64,000 nucleotides of DNA from Morella rubra (taxonomy: Eukaryota > Streptophyta > Magnoliopsida > Fagales > Myricaceae), in contig CM025851.1 in NCBI GenBank assembly GCA_003952965.2, positions 1,616,307-1,680,306 of the forward strand. Reading direction: 5' to 3'. The notes under the pieces are model-generated. The model was not told the origin of the DNA. It was given only the letters and a program-made list of their open reading frames with translations, and ran no database searches. This document shows positions 13,631 to 29,570 of the stretch, piece by piece. How positions within the stretch are numbered: the stretch's first letter is position 1; every line of letters begins with the position of its first letter. A program made the translations under genes and the position numbers.

Positions 13631-14832
13631 TTATTCATGGATAAAATATTCTACACTCACTATTTGGGGAGATTCGGTGGAGCGGGTTCTGGGAGAATAA
13701 TTTTCTTGGCCGCCATAGTAAATCGATGAACTGAAATAGCAAGGTTCCGTTGTTTCGTTCTCATAATTGGGACCCTTTTCTCTAGTCCCTACGCCACCGT
13801 TTTCAGTACCCTTGCTGTTCTGAGGGACAAAATCTGAAAAGAAACACAAGGAACCTAGTTAAAGGTCATGCATGCAAACACTAAAATTAATGGACACAGA
13901 TTCTTTTTCTGTAACAGTTCACATCTTACATTACATATTATAGCTCAGGACTAGCCAGGAGGAAAAGGAACATGGGTATGAGTGGAGTCCCTCCCTTGCA
14001 CCTAAAGTTAATTTGGAATCGTTGAAGCACATAAACCATACCTGGATTTCCAGATTTGACTCTGGCACCTCGGTTATGAGTGGAGTCCCTCCCTAGCACC
14101 TAAAGTTATGGAAGAACAGAAATAATTAGAACTCGCCACTTTTTACCCTTAAATGCTTCTTCACATTCCTTATACCCGATTCAGCTAAAGCCAAATCAGG
14201 TAGCTCATAAAACGTGCAAATCCAAATATAATTTCTTACTTCATGGTGAATCTTTCTAAAAGTGTTAGTGCAGTGCCTCTAGGCTCTATCTATGTCAACG
14301 TACATTCCCTCATAGAAGGAATCATATCGAAGAAGTTAATAAATCCTCTCAAGTCTCAATCTCTCTGACGCATATCTCAACTTTTCACCTTTTTAAGCTC
14401 CATACAAATATTAGCCATTGAAGAGAATGCGCATGATGTAAAACAATTAATAGGGATTGGAGTTTAACAGTAAATACTTAGTTATCCTTGTAGATTATTA
14501 ATGTAGAAAAATTAAAACATGTGACAAAATCTCTCATCCACTCTAAATAAAGAAATAGAACAACTTAAAAGTAGTTACAACAACACCAAAAAAAAATTTT
14601 TCCTGCGCGAAAAGTGCACAATGATATATATATCTGGCAGATAGTTTATGCACGCCCTTAAATGACCTATATCGAAAACATTATATTTAGAGTTCTGAAA
14701 AAGAAATAGTACCGTTGATGGTAATCCGGTGGAGGATGATGAAGAAGCTGAAGGGGGGTCCTTTGGACCGAAAAGGTGATCCATAGTACTCATGGAAGAG
14801 GATGAGCCGCCCACTTGCTTCTTGTTCTCCAT
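13631..14832 (-). CDS. Plant-specific small Ser-rich protein of unknown function
   Basis: Three exons on the minus strand join in phase: 14832-14713 (40 codons), 14099-14042 (58 nt) and 13833-13631. The 126-residue product starts MENKKQVGG, has a Ser-rich DHLFGPKDPPSASSSSS segment, then VLGRDS, and a conserved-looking end with EPCYFSSSIYYGGQENYS. I recognise this layout from small plant proteins without assigned function. Family members, as I recall them, continue beyond this point to an end containing NWWQGSLYY. Here a good donor GTGAGT follows SPQI (exon end would be 13661), but no matching last exon lies before the duplication boundary at about 13505, so the gene may be truncated. A second, partial copy of the exon 2 acceptor and start lies at 13976-14012. 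No known domain, signal peptide or membrane segment is seen. Confidence 0.72.
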
Positions 14833-15043
14833 AGTAGAGTTCTGTATCACTTGGTAGCCTTCTTTGTCAACCAACGAACAAAACTACTCTGTGATAGATA
14901 TCTCTTAACGGCCAAAGACCCAAAGGGGAATGGGATAAGATTTGCAGAGATAAAAACGAAGCGATAATTACTAATTAGAAAGCAGAGGGCAGAGCAGAGC
15001 ACGTGAAATTTGCAGATGAGGAGGTCTGGTGAACGGTCGCAGC

Positions 15044-15051
15044 TATTTATA
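15044..15051 (-). promoter_or_regulatory. TATA box of the 13631-14832 gene
   Basis: The complement reads CCTATAAATAGC, a strong plant TATA box about 210 bp upstream of the ATG. A 5' untranslated region of about 180 nt is implied. Confidence 0.6.
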
Positions 15052-15195
15052 GGCCCCAAAATAGGGTGCTTTGGATGCTGCCACCATGTGCCTTCATTCA
15101 ATCCACACTCTCTCTCTCTTCTCTCTCTCACTCTGACACATGGGTGCATCTTTCGCATCCAAGTGGACATGTTGCCAGCTCCAAACCCGTACCGC

Positions 15196-15201
15196 CACGT
15201 G
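15196..15201 (-). promoter_or_regulatory. G-box / ABRE-like CACGTG
   Basis: On the gene strand it reads AACACGTGGCGG, a G-box with ABRE-like flanks, about 145 bp upstream of the TATA box. It is a candidate bZIP or bHLH site and would fit stress or ABA response. This is inference from the motif alone. Confidence 0.45.
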
Positions 15202-15299
15202 TTCCCACTCAAAATCATTCACCTGTGTTCGTTGGTCCCTTCTTCTGTACATGAAACAATATATATGTATTAATGTGTATAATGTTTCGGGGAGGTTCA

Positions 15300-18255
15300 A
15301 GCCGTTATGGTCCTATAGTCCCACAGGAAGATAAATGGATAAGGCTCAACTTGAATTTTCTCGCCTACTTTTGCCAAACAGTTTGACTGCCAACTATTTG
15401 GCAGCTTCAATTTTTTTCCTTAGTTTTCTTCTTCTTTCTCATTGGGTTGGGTTGGATGACTACTCATCCACCCCCCTAAAAGAATCAAATGAGATCCCAC
15501 ACAATAAAGATATGGGGGCTATCTTACCCTCAAATCGTTGAAAATAAATATTCTATTGGTAAAATGAGAATCAAAGATGGAAGGAGATCAGAGATATTCA
15601 AGATTTTAAAGGAAAACAACCACTGATGAAGGGGAATTTTGTTTGAAAATCAAACCGATCAAATAGGACTTGATTCCATCTCATTAACTCTAGTCGAATT
15701 CTTCACTAAAAGAAACGAAGGATCGCAGAAAAATTTTCCAAGAATAACAGACGATAAGAAAGACTGGGAGAAAAAATAAAAGGACGAAAAATAGTCACAT
15801 TCATATTAAACTGTTGGTATTTATGCCATGTAGGAGGAATGATTAGTGGCCACTTGTTGCCACACGGCCAAACAAACATTGGGTTTGCTTGCCCTGTTGA
15901 ATCACGTCGGCAGGAAATTGCTAGCTGCTGAGATTCTCGGGGGCGTCGATGTCAAATCTTCAGGGAAGCTAATCAGTTTGATATATTGGAGTTTTTAATG
16001 TTAACAAGAACATATATATAGTTATAGTACTTAGTACAAACAAATTCATAAACGTTTGTTGACGATAAGTTCTCGCCAGAAAGATTAAAGGCACTGAACA
16101 GATGAAGCCCATGATGACGGAGTACACGTCTCACCAAGGGGATCAATTAAGTATTACTATTAAAGATGACACGCCGGAGTATTTGTCATTTTGCTAACTT
16201 TCAAGAAGAAAGATAACACGCATGCATGCACCTTTGCTCTCTTTTAGAGGATTCTAGCAAAATCCCCTCCATTGTTAGCGGACCGCGTGTGAAACGGGGG
16301 ACAAACTAATCCCCAAGAGCAGTCCCGACTGTCCCGTAATTAGTGGGCGAAAGGCTATAATAGAAAAAATGATTATTTTCTGATCATGATGATGATACGA
16401 TACGGTTAATGTTGGAGAATTTTCTTTCGAACTTGTGTATGCAATTAGGTTCCTTTTGGATAACTCGGGATAAGTGCCAATCATTCATGGAATGTGACAT
16501 TTCTTAGAGCACAAAATTGAAACTTGAAAGTATATACTCGTGCATTGTGATCCGGCAGGGAATTGATTAGCGTACTGTAGATGCTCCAAATGCTTTCTGA
16601 AAGGAGTTAATATTTTAGTCTAAAGTAGAAAGGAGTAAGATATTAGTTTCTTTAGAAGATTAATATGTGGCTGCTACAGCCTACATATATATATAAGTTT
16701 ATAGTACTTCTGGTAGCGCTTGGTCTGTTAGATAGCTAGCCACTAGTCAAAAGCGAATTACAATTACAAGAAATCCCACATTCCTTCCAGTCTGGAATCT
16801 GGACCCAATTTGCCATATCATTTTCGGTGGCCTACACGTCGAAGCTGGAAGATAAGGGTCTGATTTTGGAGATTTCGGCACATTATTCTCACTCCTGTGT
16901 GTAGGAGTGCATGCAATATATAAATGGGGGCTTCCAATACTAAACAAACAGTTGAATGAGAAATTCTCAGCAAATTCCTGATTCAGAAACCAACGACGAA
17001 CGAGGAGTCTTGATTCTGTGAGACTTGACTTTCAACCAAATCTTTAATTTTTTTTTGGACAGCTTGACTGGTGGCATATTGAACTCTCCCTCTTATCGAA
17101 ATGTGCAGTGGTAGCATCTAATAATAGAGGGAATTTTTTCGTTCGGATGCTCGTGTCATATCCTTAGTATCTAGACTTGCTCCTGCAAATTTGGTCGACA
17201 ATTTGACTCTTTGCTCAAAACCAAAAAAAAGGTAAGAAATAAGTACGCGACTACATTAATTCTTCTTTGCGTGGCTCAATTTGCACCATTAATTAATATT
17301 GAATGATTTGCTCACATGACCTCGTGTTAAAAGATTTATTGAGGGAGCTTAAAAAGAAAAGAACGACTCTATATATAGTTAAGCTACCCTATTCAAGGAA
17401 AAAAAAATCTATATATGTCTCTAGTGGGCATTCTATTAAATAAATACCAATATACCATAGGAAATGCTCTTTATCTTATCAATATCGTATAAATAAATAT
17501 TACAATATTTGTTGTACCCGGCCGTCATGAATATGGGGCAAAATTTCTATGCTAAATTAGTAACCTACCGTCTATATATCATGAAAATTGGAGCCGATGT
17601 ATAATGATCTACGTCGCGCGACTTGTTTACGGGAGGTATCATTAATGTCGAGATATGCGAGGCAGATCACTTTTTAATTGAGGATCTGAGGTGCAAAATT
17701 TTTAGAGTGTGCTGTACATGCACTCACAGTTCAAAAGGATTGGAGATTCGTTATCCGATTTGAAGCAATGCACGGAATCAAAACATCTAATTAGGGATTA
17801 ATTCATATTCTGATATTTCTATCATGCTTATCTATTCTTCAGGTTTCCCATTCATCTATACAGGGCACTGTACTTATCGATCTTTCTACTAGACGTGAGA
17901 TTCTTTGTCGTTGATCTGTCTGGATTTATATGACTCTGTTAGGCTATAATATACCCATTGACCTGAGAACTAGCTCTGATTTTGAAAATACGACAAGAGT
18001 ATAAAGAGCATTAATCTAATTCCTTTTTGGTAATCAAGACGATTTTATTCGATTGAAGAACAAATCATAACTAGTCATAAATAACTACATGGTTAGCCAA
18101 AAGTTTGGATATACTAGATCGAGTTTTTCTTAAATATTAATCCACGTGACTACTCCAAAACACTTTCTCATAATTTGACCTCCGTACAAGAAAAAAAAAA
18201 ACAAAAAACAAAGAGTTTTTCTTATTAGCGACAGAAATATACTAGAGTGACGAGG
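15300..18255. other. Intergenic DNA, no gene recognised
   Basis: About 3 kb of AT-rich sequence with only short chance frames. I see no conserved protein motif, paired terminal repeat or RNA gene. A TATATAAATGG at about 16917 resembles a TATA box but has no recognisable gene after it. Confidence 0.55.
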
Positions 18256-18326
18256 CTATAAGTCGACAAAGAAATTAGTAAGCGTATAAAATCCACAATA
18301 AGTATCGTAGCATGATATTGTTAATC

Positions 18327-18644
18327 TTAGTTCTGAATCTTCCACGGAAGGCATTTGGAGTTTTGGGCAAGAAGCGTCCCACGTGCTTCTGCATTCACCA
18401 CTTGTACCATCGCAACACTTGCACACAATCCCAAGGGTCGCTGCAAAACTCGTCAAGTTATACGTCCCTGCAAATGAATCAGAAGATGATTATGCCATTG
18501 TTCCAAAGGCCAAGTTGATGCATGTTCCCATTCTTTTGCTTATACTGATTCCCATTCTTTTGCTTCTGAGCCTCTCGGTACTTCAAGCACAGCAACGATC
18601 ATGAAGAGCCAGAGAAAGAAGCGAAACCACTTGGGCATACCCAT
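18327..18644 (-). pseudogene. Small secreted Cys-rich peptide gene, probably disrupted
   Basis: From ATG 18644 the frame encodes a clear signal peptide, MGMPKWFRFFLWLFMIVAVL, then PRGSEAKEWES, and hits TAA at the start of a 17-bp tandem repeat (CAAAAGAATGGGAA). Downstream, in another frame, comes TSFAATLGIVCKCCDG, SGECRSTWDASCPKLQ, a Cys-rich core resembling small secreted plant proteins with a CKCCDG...CPKLQ pattern. Right after KLQ one extra A separates this frame from CLPWKIQN and a stop (18327-18329), which looks like the natural end. A GTATAA..GCAG intron (18468-18545) can be drawn but does not restore phase. So at least two frame breaks separate signal, core and tail. It could be a pseudogene, or the splicing could differ from what I infer. 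Confidence 0.6.
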
Positions 18645-19233
18645 TTTCACTGTCAATTTGAACAAGAAGCTATGCACAGTCCGCATAGGAAGGCCTTATG
18701 AAATAGCATTCACCCTGAGTACATTTCTCATATGGAATATTTTGAGGTTTTATAACTGTGAGGGGGGTGTGGCTCGTACTATTTGGAGGGTGTGGGGCTT
18801 ACCATGCACATCGTAGCGCACGCGACACGCACTTCCATCCCTCTCAAGTTTCGGGAATGTGGGCCAAAGAGAGAGAGAGAGCTTTCAATCAAGTTTTCCT
18901 GTTCGGAGAACGCGACAGAGGAAAGGAAGATGCAAGCAGCGGACTTTGGCTTCTTTTGAACGTTCTCTTTCTTTAATATTTCGCATGACGGATTTTTTAC
19001 GGTAACATCCTGGATCTTTGTTTGACAATTTTTGGTATTAATACAATGCGCGAAATGATTGAAATTTTTATTTTCTTTCTTTTGCTACAATCAATGGAAC
19101 TTTTTTTTTTCCTAACCTAACTCATGAGTGCCTTTTGTATATCAGACATGGCGGAGAAATATTTAGATTGATCGGGGGGATTCGATTGGGCACAAGGAGA
19201 TGGAACAACCTCGTGAATTAGCCACAACAACTC

Positions 19234-20543
19234 GGAAATGGATTCAGTCTGAAGTTAGTTTGTGCGAAGAGTGCAAAGTCACGGTGTAGATTTTAAAAAG
19301 AACATCCAACGGTTAATATTTGACCAGGTATTTAATGAAACACTTGATACAAAATTGGGGCTCGGCACTTGGCTTAACTAAGCCAATTTCTTTCCCGACT
19401 TTTCTCAACCTTTCTCCCATCTCTCTCTCTCGTCTTCCCAATGAGAAAGAATGACATTTTTCTTTCTTCTCTACTTAGTTTTTCTCTTTAGCTTATTGCC
19501 TTTCCTTTGAACAGCACTTTGAAAGAAATCGAGATTTCAATTACTAAAGCTTTTGAGATTTAGGGAGAGAGGAAACGAGAGAAAATAATATCTCTCATTT
19601 TCTTGAAGAATCGAATATTTTATAGGAAATATAAAAACAAATCCGCTTAAGATCTCTAAGGATCAAAACCTGAAATTGAATGGGTTTCTAGCTTCTCGTT
19701 CTTGCTTTGTTTGGTATGTTAAACTGTTCAATTCGGTATCACTTTTTCTCCACACTCTGTCTCTCTCTCTTGTCCCATCATTTTCCTCTCTTCTCTTTTA
19801 TTCTTATTGTCACTATGAGAACCAGATCTTTTAACCCCAACTTCATAATACGAAGAAGACTCTTCTGGGAATACAGATTTAAAAACTTGAACGTAGAGAG
19901 TCCAGTTAAGAGTGATAAATCAGTTGATTTATGGCTAATACGTCAGAGTAAATGCAGCTTGCGTATGTAAAACAATAAAGAGGATGTGGAGATTTGAGTT
20001 TTTGCTATTTTTTCACATAAGAAATCACTTACCCGTTTTCATTGTTAGCTTATCCTTTTTATAGTGCTCTTGCCTACGTTTCTTTCTCTTCCTCTAACCC
20101 TAACGTGATAGCCACCTTTTTTCCACGGTTATTCGTAACTGCTACATGGGAGCAATCGTGGGCCGCATACGTAGTGATTTTATCGACATGCTACATGGCT
20201 TTTGAGGAAGTAAATATTTTTGCCCAAATTGGTTTGGGCTGAGTGTGATCGATCCTGAAATTGGAGTATTGAAGGAAAAATTATTGTAAGGATGCTCTGG
20301 GTTGAAACCTGAAATTTTAAGACCGACTTACAGGATAACTGCTGAAGAGAGAAGAAAACTGAGACGCTGGCTGAGTTTTCAATGTGTAAACTAGAGACAC
20401 GTGACTGAATTTGGTTGAGTCAAGCCGCAATTTTGTCTCACACATCTATGGTTAAATCCTGACCGTTGGATGTTCTTTTTAAAATCTGCACCGTGACTTT
20501 GCACTCCTTCGCACAAACTATCTTCGGACTGAATCCATTCCCC
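19234..20543. mobile_element. Non-autonomous Mutator-like element (MULE)
   Basis: The element is 1310 bp with terminal inverted repeats of about 95 bp, roughly 90% alike by eye. The left end is GGAAATGGATTCAGTC and the right end on the complement is GGGGAATGGATTCAGTC. It is flanked by the exact 9-bp direct repeat CAACAACTC at 19225-19233 and 20544-20552. Long inverted repeats with a 9-bp target duplication are diagnostic of Mutator-like transposons. No transposase motif is visible. The frames at 19707-19970 and 20042-20242 match nothing I recognise. Mobilisation would need an autonomous relative. Confidence 0.92.
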
Positions 20544-20552
20544 CAACAACTC

Positions 20553-22536
20553 TATAAATTAAGAGAGTTACCGATGCTGTCAGAAAGTGATTTATTACGC
20601 AACATCTATACTGCCATAAATGCCATTTACTCTTATCAGCAAATATAACATTCTATAATATATATAGCCACTTGCATATATAAATTCCATCGCTTGAATT
20701 TCAGTAATTCGGGTATGATCTGATCCTTTGATTATTGAAAAATGAAATCGTTTTCATGCCCAAAGCGTTTCCTTCACGGCCGTAGAAGCTTCTATGAAGT
20801 TCTGTGCGAAAGATAAAACTAATTAGATATTCTACCTACGGTCTAGCTTCCATCCATAATATAATATACTTCTTGGCGTTGTCATGATGATTATCTCAAG
20901 CGCATGCGTATAGCTGGACCCTTGGGACGCTCTTACCACACCTAGACTGACTGACAGGGCTTCATGATTGAAATATTTTAGAAACATACATGCATGCATG
21001 TATCATGTGTATGCATGCGTCCTGTTCATCTCGATCGTGGCCAGCTCTATATGCGGAATAACTTGATGCTGGTAACTGCATGCAGCATGCGGATCATATA
21101 GAATTAACAAACAGTTGTTTGGTTGCTCCGACAAAGTGGAAAGAAGGGAGGATTCCTTCCTCCCTATCTAGTCGAGGAATAGGCGACTTTCTTTTCTGTT
21201 GGTTGTCTCCGTTTGTTGATTTTCGTGGACTTTTCATTTTTTATAAGTCTCTATCCACATTTTTAGGCTTAAGTTTGTAAGATTATTTGGCTCTTTTGTT
21301 CGTTGACCTGTCACCTCTTCGAAAGATCCGTCACGCCTCTTAGAACATATACTTAGAATTTTCAAATCTCCTTGATCTTAATAAAAGTTTGTTGATTTGA
21401 CTAAATTTTTTTTTTCCCCAAAACGTGTTTTAATGGGCACCGGAAGAAGTGGATATAGCGTATAGGATTTTGTCCTGACTTGTGCATTCAATGTAATTAA
21501 AAATGAAATTACTGTATTAGACCCGGAGGGGATCCAAGAAAATTGTCGATCGACGTGTAAGACCTACACATTGAAATTCTTCCTTGGACCTATCCATTTT
21601 TATCCTCCGATATGATAGAGACAGGACATATTTATCATGCGATATTACCGTTTGATTCGTAATTGACAATTCTCTATCTACGTAGTACGTACGTATATCA
21701 GGGTATAGTGTAATTTTGTTATAAAATAATGTTTTTTCTCTCCTCTTTTCAGCCATCAAACACGGGATAAATTCATTTTATTTACGTGGATTCTTTCTTT
21801 TCTGTCCTTCCTTTTTTTATCCGTCCTCTCTGACTAAGGGTATTCAAGATTAAGAATTCCGAATATGGAGTTATGAACCCGCATTAAATAGTACCGAAAC
21901 AGTTTAAAATATATATTATAACTTAATTCATCTAAATGACCCTGCCGCCACAAGGGGAAAGACAAAAAGAAGAGTATCTTGTTTCCTTATTCCTGACTAA
22001 GGGATAAAAACAAGTTTTTAATCAAATAAATAAAACCATCCTCCTCCCGAGTCCTTTTTCAAGAAAATGGACGAAACTAGAAGCAGACAACTCGATAATC
22101 TTTTAACTTTGATTTAGATGGGAATATAGAATATAGATGATGACGCAACAGTGAGCGGGTAAAAATATGGCCCAATTAAAGATTGACTCCAACCAGAACC
22201 CAACCCAACCCAAAAGTTATACCCAAGTAGCCAAGTTTTATGATTTCCAGTCCGGCTCATCCATAAATCCGGGTTGGGCGGGCCATGTCATGTGAACTAC
22301 GCTCTTCACGGGCCGCGTACAAGACCCACCTAGGCGTGGGCCTCACTGTACAAAACATACAACATTAATGACGGTATACCATCCGGCAATTTACCCATTT
22401 ACGTAATACGTAGTTATAAAACAGATATACACCAATGATGCACTGCTGAAACTCAGAAAAGGCTCAAATTCATTCAAAGCTAATGCTTTGATTATTTAGG
22501 CATGCAGATACTTGTACATATATAAGAGCGGTGTCA
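20553..22536. other. Intergenic DNA downstream of the intact subtilase
   Basis: No gene recognised. The sequence is AT-rich, with repeated ATGCATGC-type palindromes around 20990-21020. The 3' flank of the subtilase gene begins near 22500. Confidence 0.5.
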
Positions 22537-26589
<4,053 letters not shown>

Positions 26590-28290
26590 TGGAGAGGTTG
26601 CTATAAAATGGCTGGCGCTCGTGTATAGTACTCATATATATGTGCTACTCAGTACTCATATATATGAAGTTTCAAAAACAGACAAAAAGGAGTCTGAGAT
26701 AAGTTTTGGAAGGCACTGATCAAAGTGGAAAATTCTACGACGATCGCGTCGTTGATTTGTGAAGCCAATTTTGATGACCGTAGACTTCTCCGTCAATTTC
26801 CAGCTTTTTTATTAGTAGGTAGCTAGCGACACAGGCTTCATGATATTTCTCTTCTGTTTTTCTAAGCGATCGACATAGAAAGCTTGTCCTTCGTCATTAA
26901 ATTCTGTTTGTTTAGTTGCGCGAAACGTTAATTGGATGTTGTCTAACGATACAGACAAGAGGGATTCCCTTGGTCTTGATCTGAATATTATACTTAGATG
27001 CTGAGATTCATTAATAAGATATATCAGGGAGTCTCTTTTTCCACGTTTGGCAGACTCGTAAATTTTTGCAGTCATAACCATGTAAGTCGTTTTCATCTAG
27101 AATTCACCCTTAAAAAAGTATTCAGCCCCAAAACTCAGGACTTCCAAGTTCCAACTGCTACTTGACTCTGTCATTGGTGAAATTAAACAAGAGGATTTGT
27201 CCAATTTTCAAACCATTATTTCTGATACCGTAAATCGCGGCCGGCGGCACGACGACCCTCTCCTCGTGGACGAAGGTGATCCACCAACTATTGGCCTGCA
27301 GCACACGGGTAGAAAGACCTACGTTTGTAGTCCACACGGTTATCAATAATATCATTCATCTCTCTTTATCATTTGAAGGGTGACTGGTGAGAGCAATTGA
27401 TTCCCACTCTCGCTCCCCCGAAAAAAGGTTCATTAAGACACCTCCGATGTATTTGTTGGCTTCGAGAGTCACAGGGAGTAGGTCCAAGGATGGAAATTGC
27501 TAAGAACTCGATGCAACAATGTGGGTCTCACCCTCACATGCATGCACATGGGAAGGAAACAGCTTGCATTTTGTAGATTTTCCATCAGCAGATCAGCTCC
27601 TGGCAACGTGACACACGATTTGAGCAACTTGTGCTCACTGGAGACAATCATAAACAAATTACCCAAACCTTCTCTAAATCTGTGATTATTAATGTTTCCC
27701 GTGAGTCTCCGTTAAAACCAGTTCTTTGTTCGCTGAATCCAAGGTCCGAGGACGACAGGGTTGTTTGTGCGGCTTTGTTTATTTGTTGGATAAAATTTCC
27801 TTGTAGGATTTATTTGGAATTTCGGACAAATTCGGATCATATGGTTCGAAATAACGAGAAACCTCTGATTTAAAAAGTCATAAAATAATCTATCTTTGTA
27901 GTTCAAGTAGTAACGAGAGCCTTAGAGTGTGGGTTAGGTGCACACTAAAGAGTTTAAATTACCATTTGCACAAAAATACCCTATTTAAATGAGAGACTAG
28001 TCAGTGGGTCAATTTGTCGTCTTTAAGTTGTCGTGGCATTTAATCCAACTCTTGGAGATACTGAGTAACATCATTTGAACTTACTACACATGAATGAATG
28101 TCCAAAATTTTCTTATTATAAAAAAAGAATCTATAAATTATATGCAAGTAATTAAAAAAAAAAATCCTGGCTTCAATTTTAATCGTTCTCCCTAAATTCA
28201 AGAAGAAAATTAAGTTTAGTCAATACTACCAATTACGACTTGAGTTGACTGGAATAAGCCGAAAAAATATTCCCTAGCAACGGTCGCTCA
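26590..28290. other. Subtilase upstream region with a conserved block
   Basis: The promoter region contains two close copies of GTACTCATATATATG (26625-26665), either of which could serve as TATA. Bases about 27410-27560 resemble 37170-37310 upstream of subtilase copy B (CATTAAGACACCT, GGTCCAAGGATGG and GTGGGTCTCACCCT recur in order), so the older subtilase duplication included at least 1 kb of upstream DNA. Frames at 26812-27096 and 27158-27355 match nothing I know. Confidence 0.6.
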
Positions 28291-28489
28291 TAAGAGCATT
28301 CATAGCAGCTTATTCAAATTTGGCTCTCTACTTTAACCAAAAAACATACTTCTCTATTTTAACTATCAACTTTTTAAAAACACTCACAGCAGCCTATTTA
28401 TTTTAACTATCTACTTTTACTATTTCATTTAAATATTATTTTTTAAAGATTTATTTATACTTTCTCTAACATTTATATTTTTGAATATT

Positions 28490-28690
28490 CGTTTTATTGT
28501 AACGGTTATATTTTTGAATATTTGTCTTATCCAAAAAAGGTCAGATTTTTAAAATTTTGTCTTTTCCTAATGCTCGGAATTTTTTAAATTTGTCTTATCC
28601 CAACGATTATATTTTTAAAAAAATTTCTTATCTTAACGGTTATATTTTTTAAAATTTGTCTTATCTTAATGATCATATTTTTCAAAGTCT
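28490..28690 (+). repeat. Diverged short repeats, TTGTCTTATCCxAACGGTTATATTTTT
   Basis: About five or six units of 30-40 bp share the core TTTGTCTTAT and AACGGTTATATTTTT with substitutions and length changes. They lie inside the Harbinger element, upstream of the transposase remnant. Confidence 0.7.
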
Positions 28691-28715
28691 CTAAGCTCAA
28701 AGACATTATGAAAAC

Positions 28716-28946
28716 ATGCATAATTTTCATAACATGATCATTGAAGATGAAAGAGATGAACAAGACATGTTGGACTTCGATTATGAACAACACAATGCAA
28801 ATCCTCCCAAACCAGTATCACATGATGAACTGAATATGCTTGCAAAGTTTATTCGTAATCATCTAAATATTATAAACAAAGAAACTCATTCTGAACTCCA
28901 ATCGGACCTAGTCGAGCAGTTGTGGCAACTACTCGGCCAATCATAG
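28716..28946 (+). pseudogene. Harbinger transposase C-terminal remnant
   Basis: The 76-codon frame has HNMIIEDERD, LDFDYE, and an end with ETHSELQSDLVEQLWQLLG. These match the C-terminal region of plant PIF/Harbinger (HARBI1-like) transposases, in which HNMIxEDER carries a catalytic acidic residue of the DDE triad. The rest of the catalytic core is missing, so no active transposase is made. Confidence 0.82.
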
Positions 28947-29570
28947 GAGCTTCAGATGAATGATTAGTTTAATATGCATAATTTGTAATATGTTAGTATT
29001 TAGTTTTAAATGTATTAAGTTAGTCTTTATTTTCAGTTTAACATGCATTGTTTTTAGTTTAACAAGCTTGTCTAGTACTTTTATGTTTATTTTTTTCGAG
29101 AACTTGTTGCCTGCAATTAAAATAAACGTCGGTTTAGATAACAAATATAACTATTCAAGTTATGAAAATAAAAATTTCAAATCACACGCCTAAAGAGGAG
29201 CAAACCACCTATTGTGAAAAATTTCGTGCTCCACTGAAGTATAAGGAACTCACGCTGGGAGGAAGAAAAAAAAAGGAGAGGGAGAGTGTGAGAGCCTTGA
29301 AGAAAAGAAAAAGAAAAAGAAAAAATAAAGAAATATTAATATTTAAAATAGTAAAGTGAATAGTATTTCTCTAAAAATAGAGTTGTTAAAAATTGTTAAA
29401 ATAGATAAACTGCTATGAGGTGTTTTTTGACTTTTTTTTGTTAAATTGATTAACTATTTTAACCAAAATGTTATAATAAATAACCTACTAGAAATGCTCT
29501 AACCAGTTTCTTTCCTCTCTCAATATGCTTAATGGCTTTGTGTCAGTTAAAAATCTTGTGCAAAGGGGTC

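Larger units (their letters stand above)
28294..29499. mobile_element. Degraded PIF/Harbinger DNA transposon
   Basis: About 1.2 kb bounded by imperfect inverted ends GAGCATTCATAGCAGC and, on the complement, GAGCATTTCTAGTAGG. It is flanked by the 3-bp target duplication TAA (28291-28293, 29500-29502). This end type and target are typical of PIF/Harbinger. Inside is a remnant of the transposase C-terminus (28716-28946). It lies about 70 bp before the recognisable start of duplication copy B. Confidence 0.85.

Noticed and set aside
15300-18255. tRNA or other RNA genes in the long spacer
   Set aside because: No cloverleaf-type A/B box pairs or other RNA signature could be seen by eye; a tRNA scan would be needed to exclude them.
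26812-27355. Two minus-strand frames upstream of the intact subtilase
   Set aside because: No family resemblance; they probably open by chance in promoter DNA.
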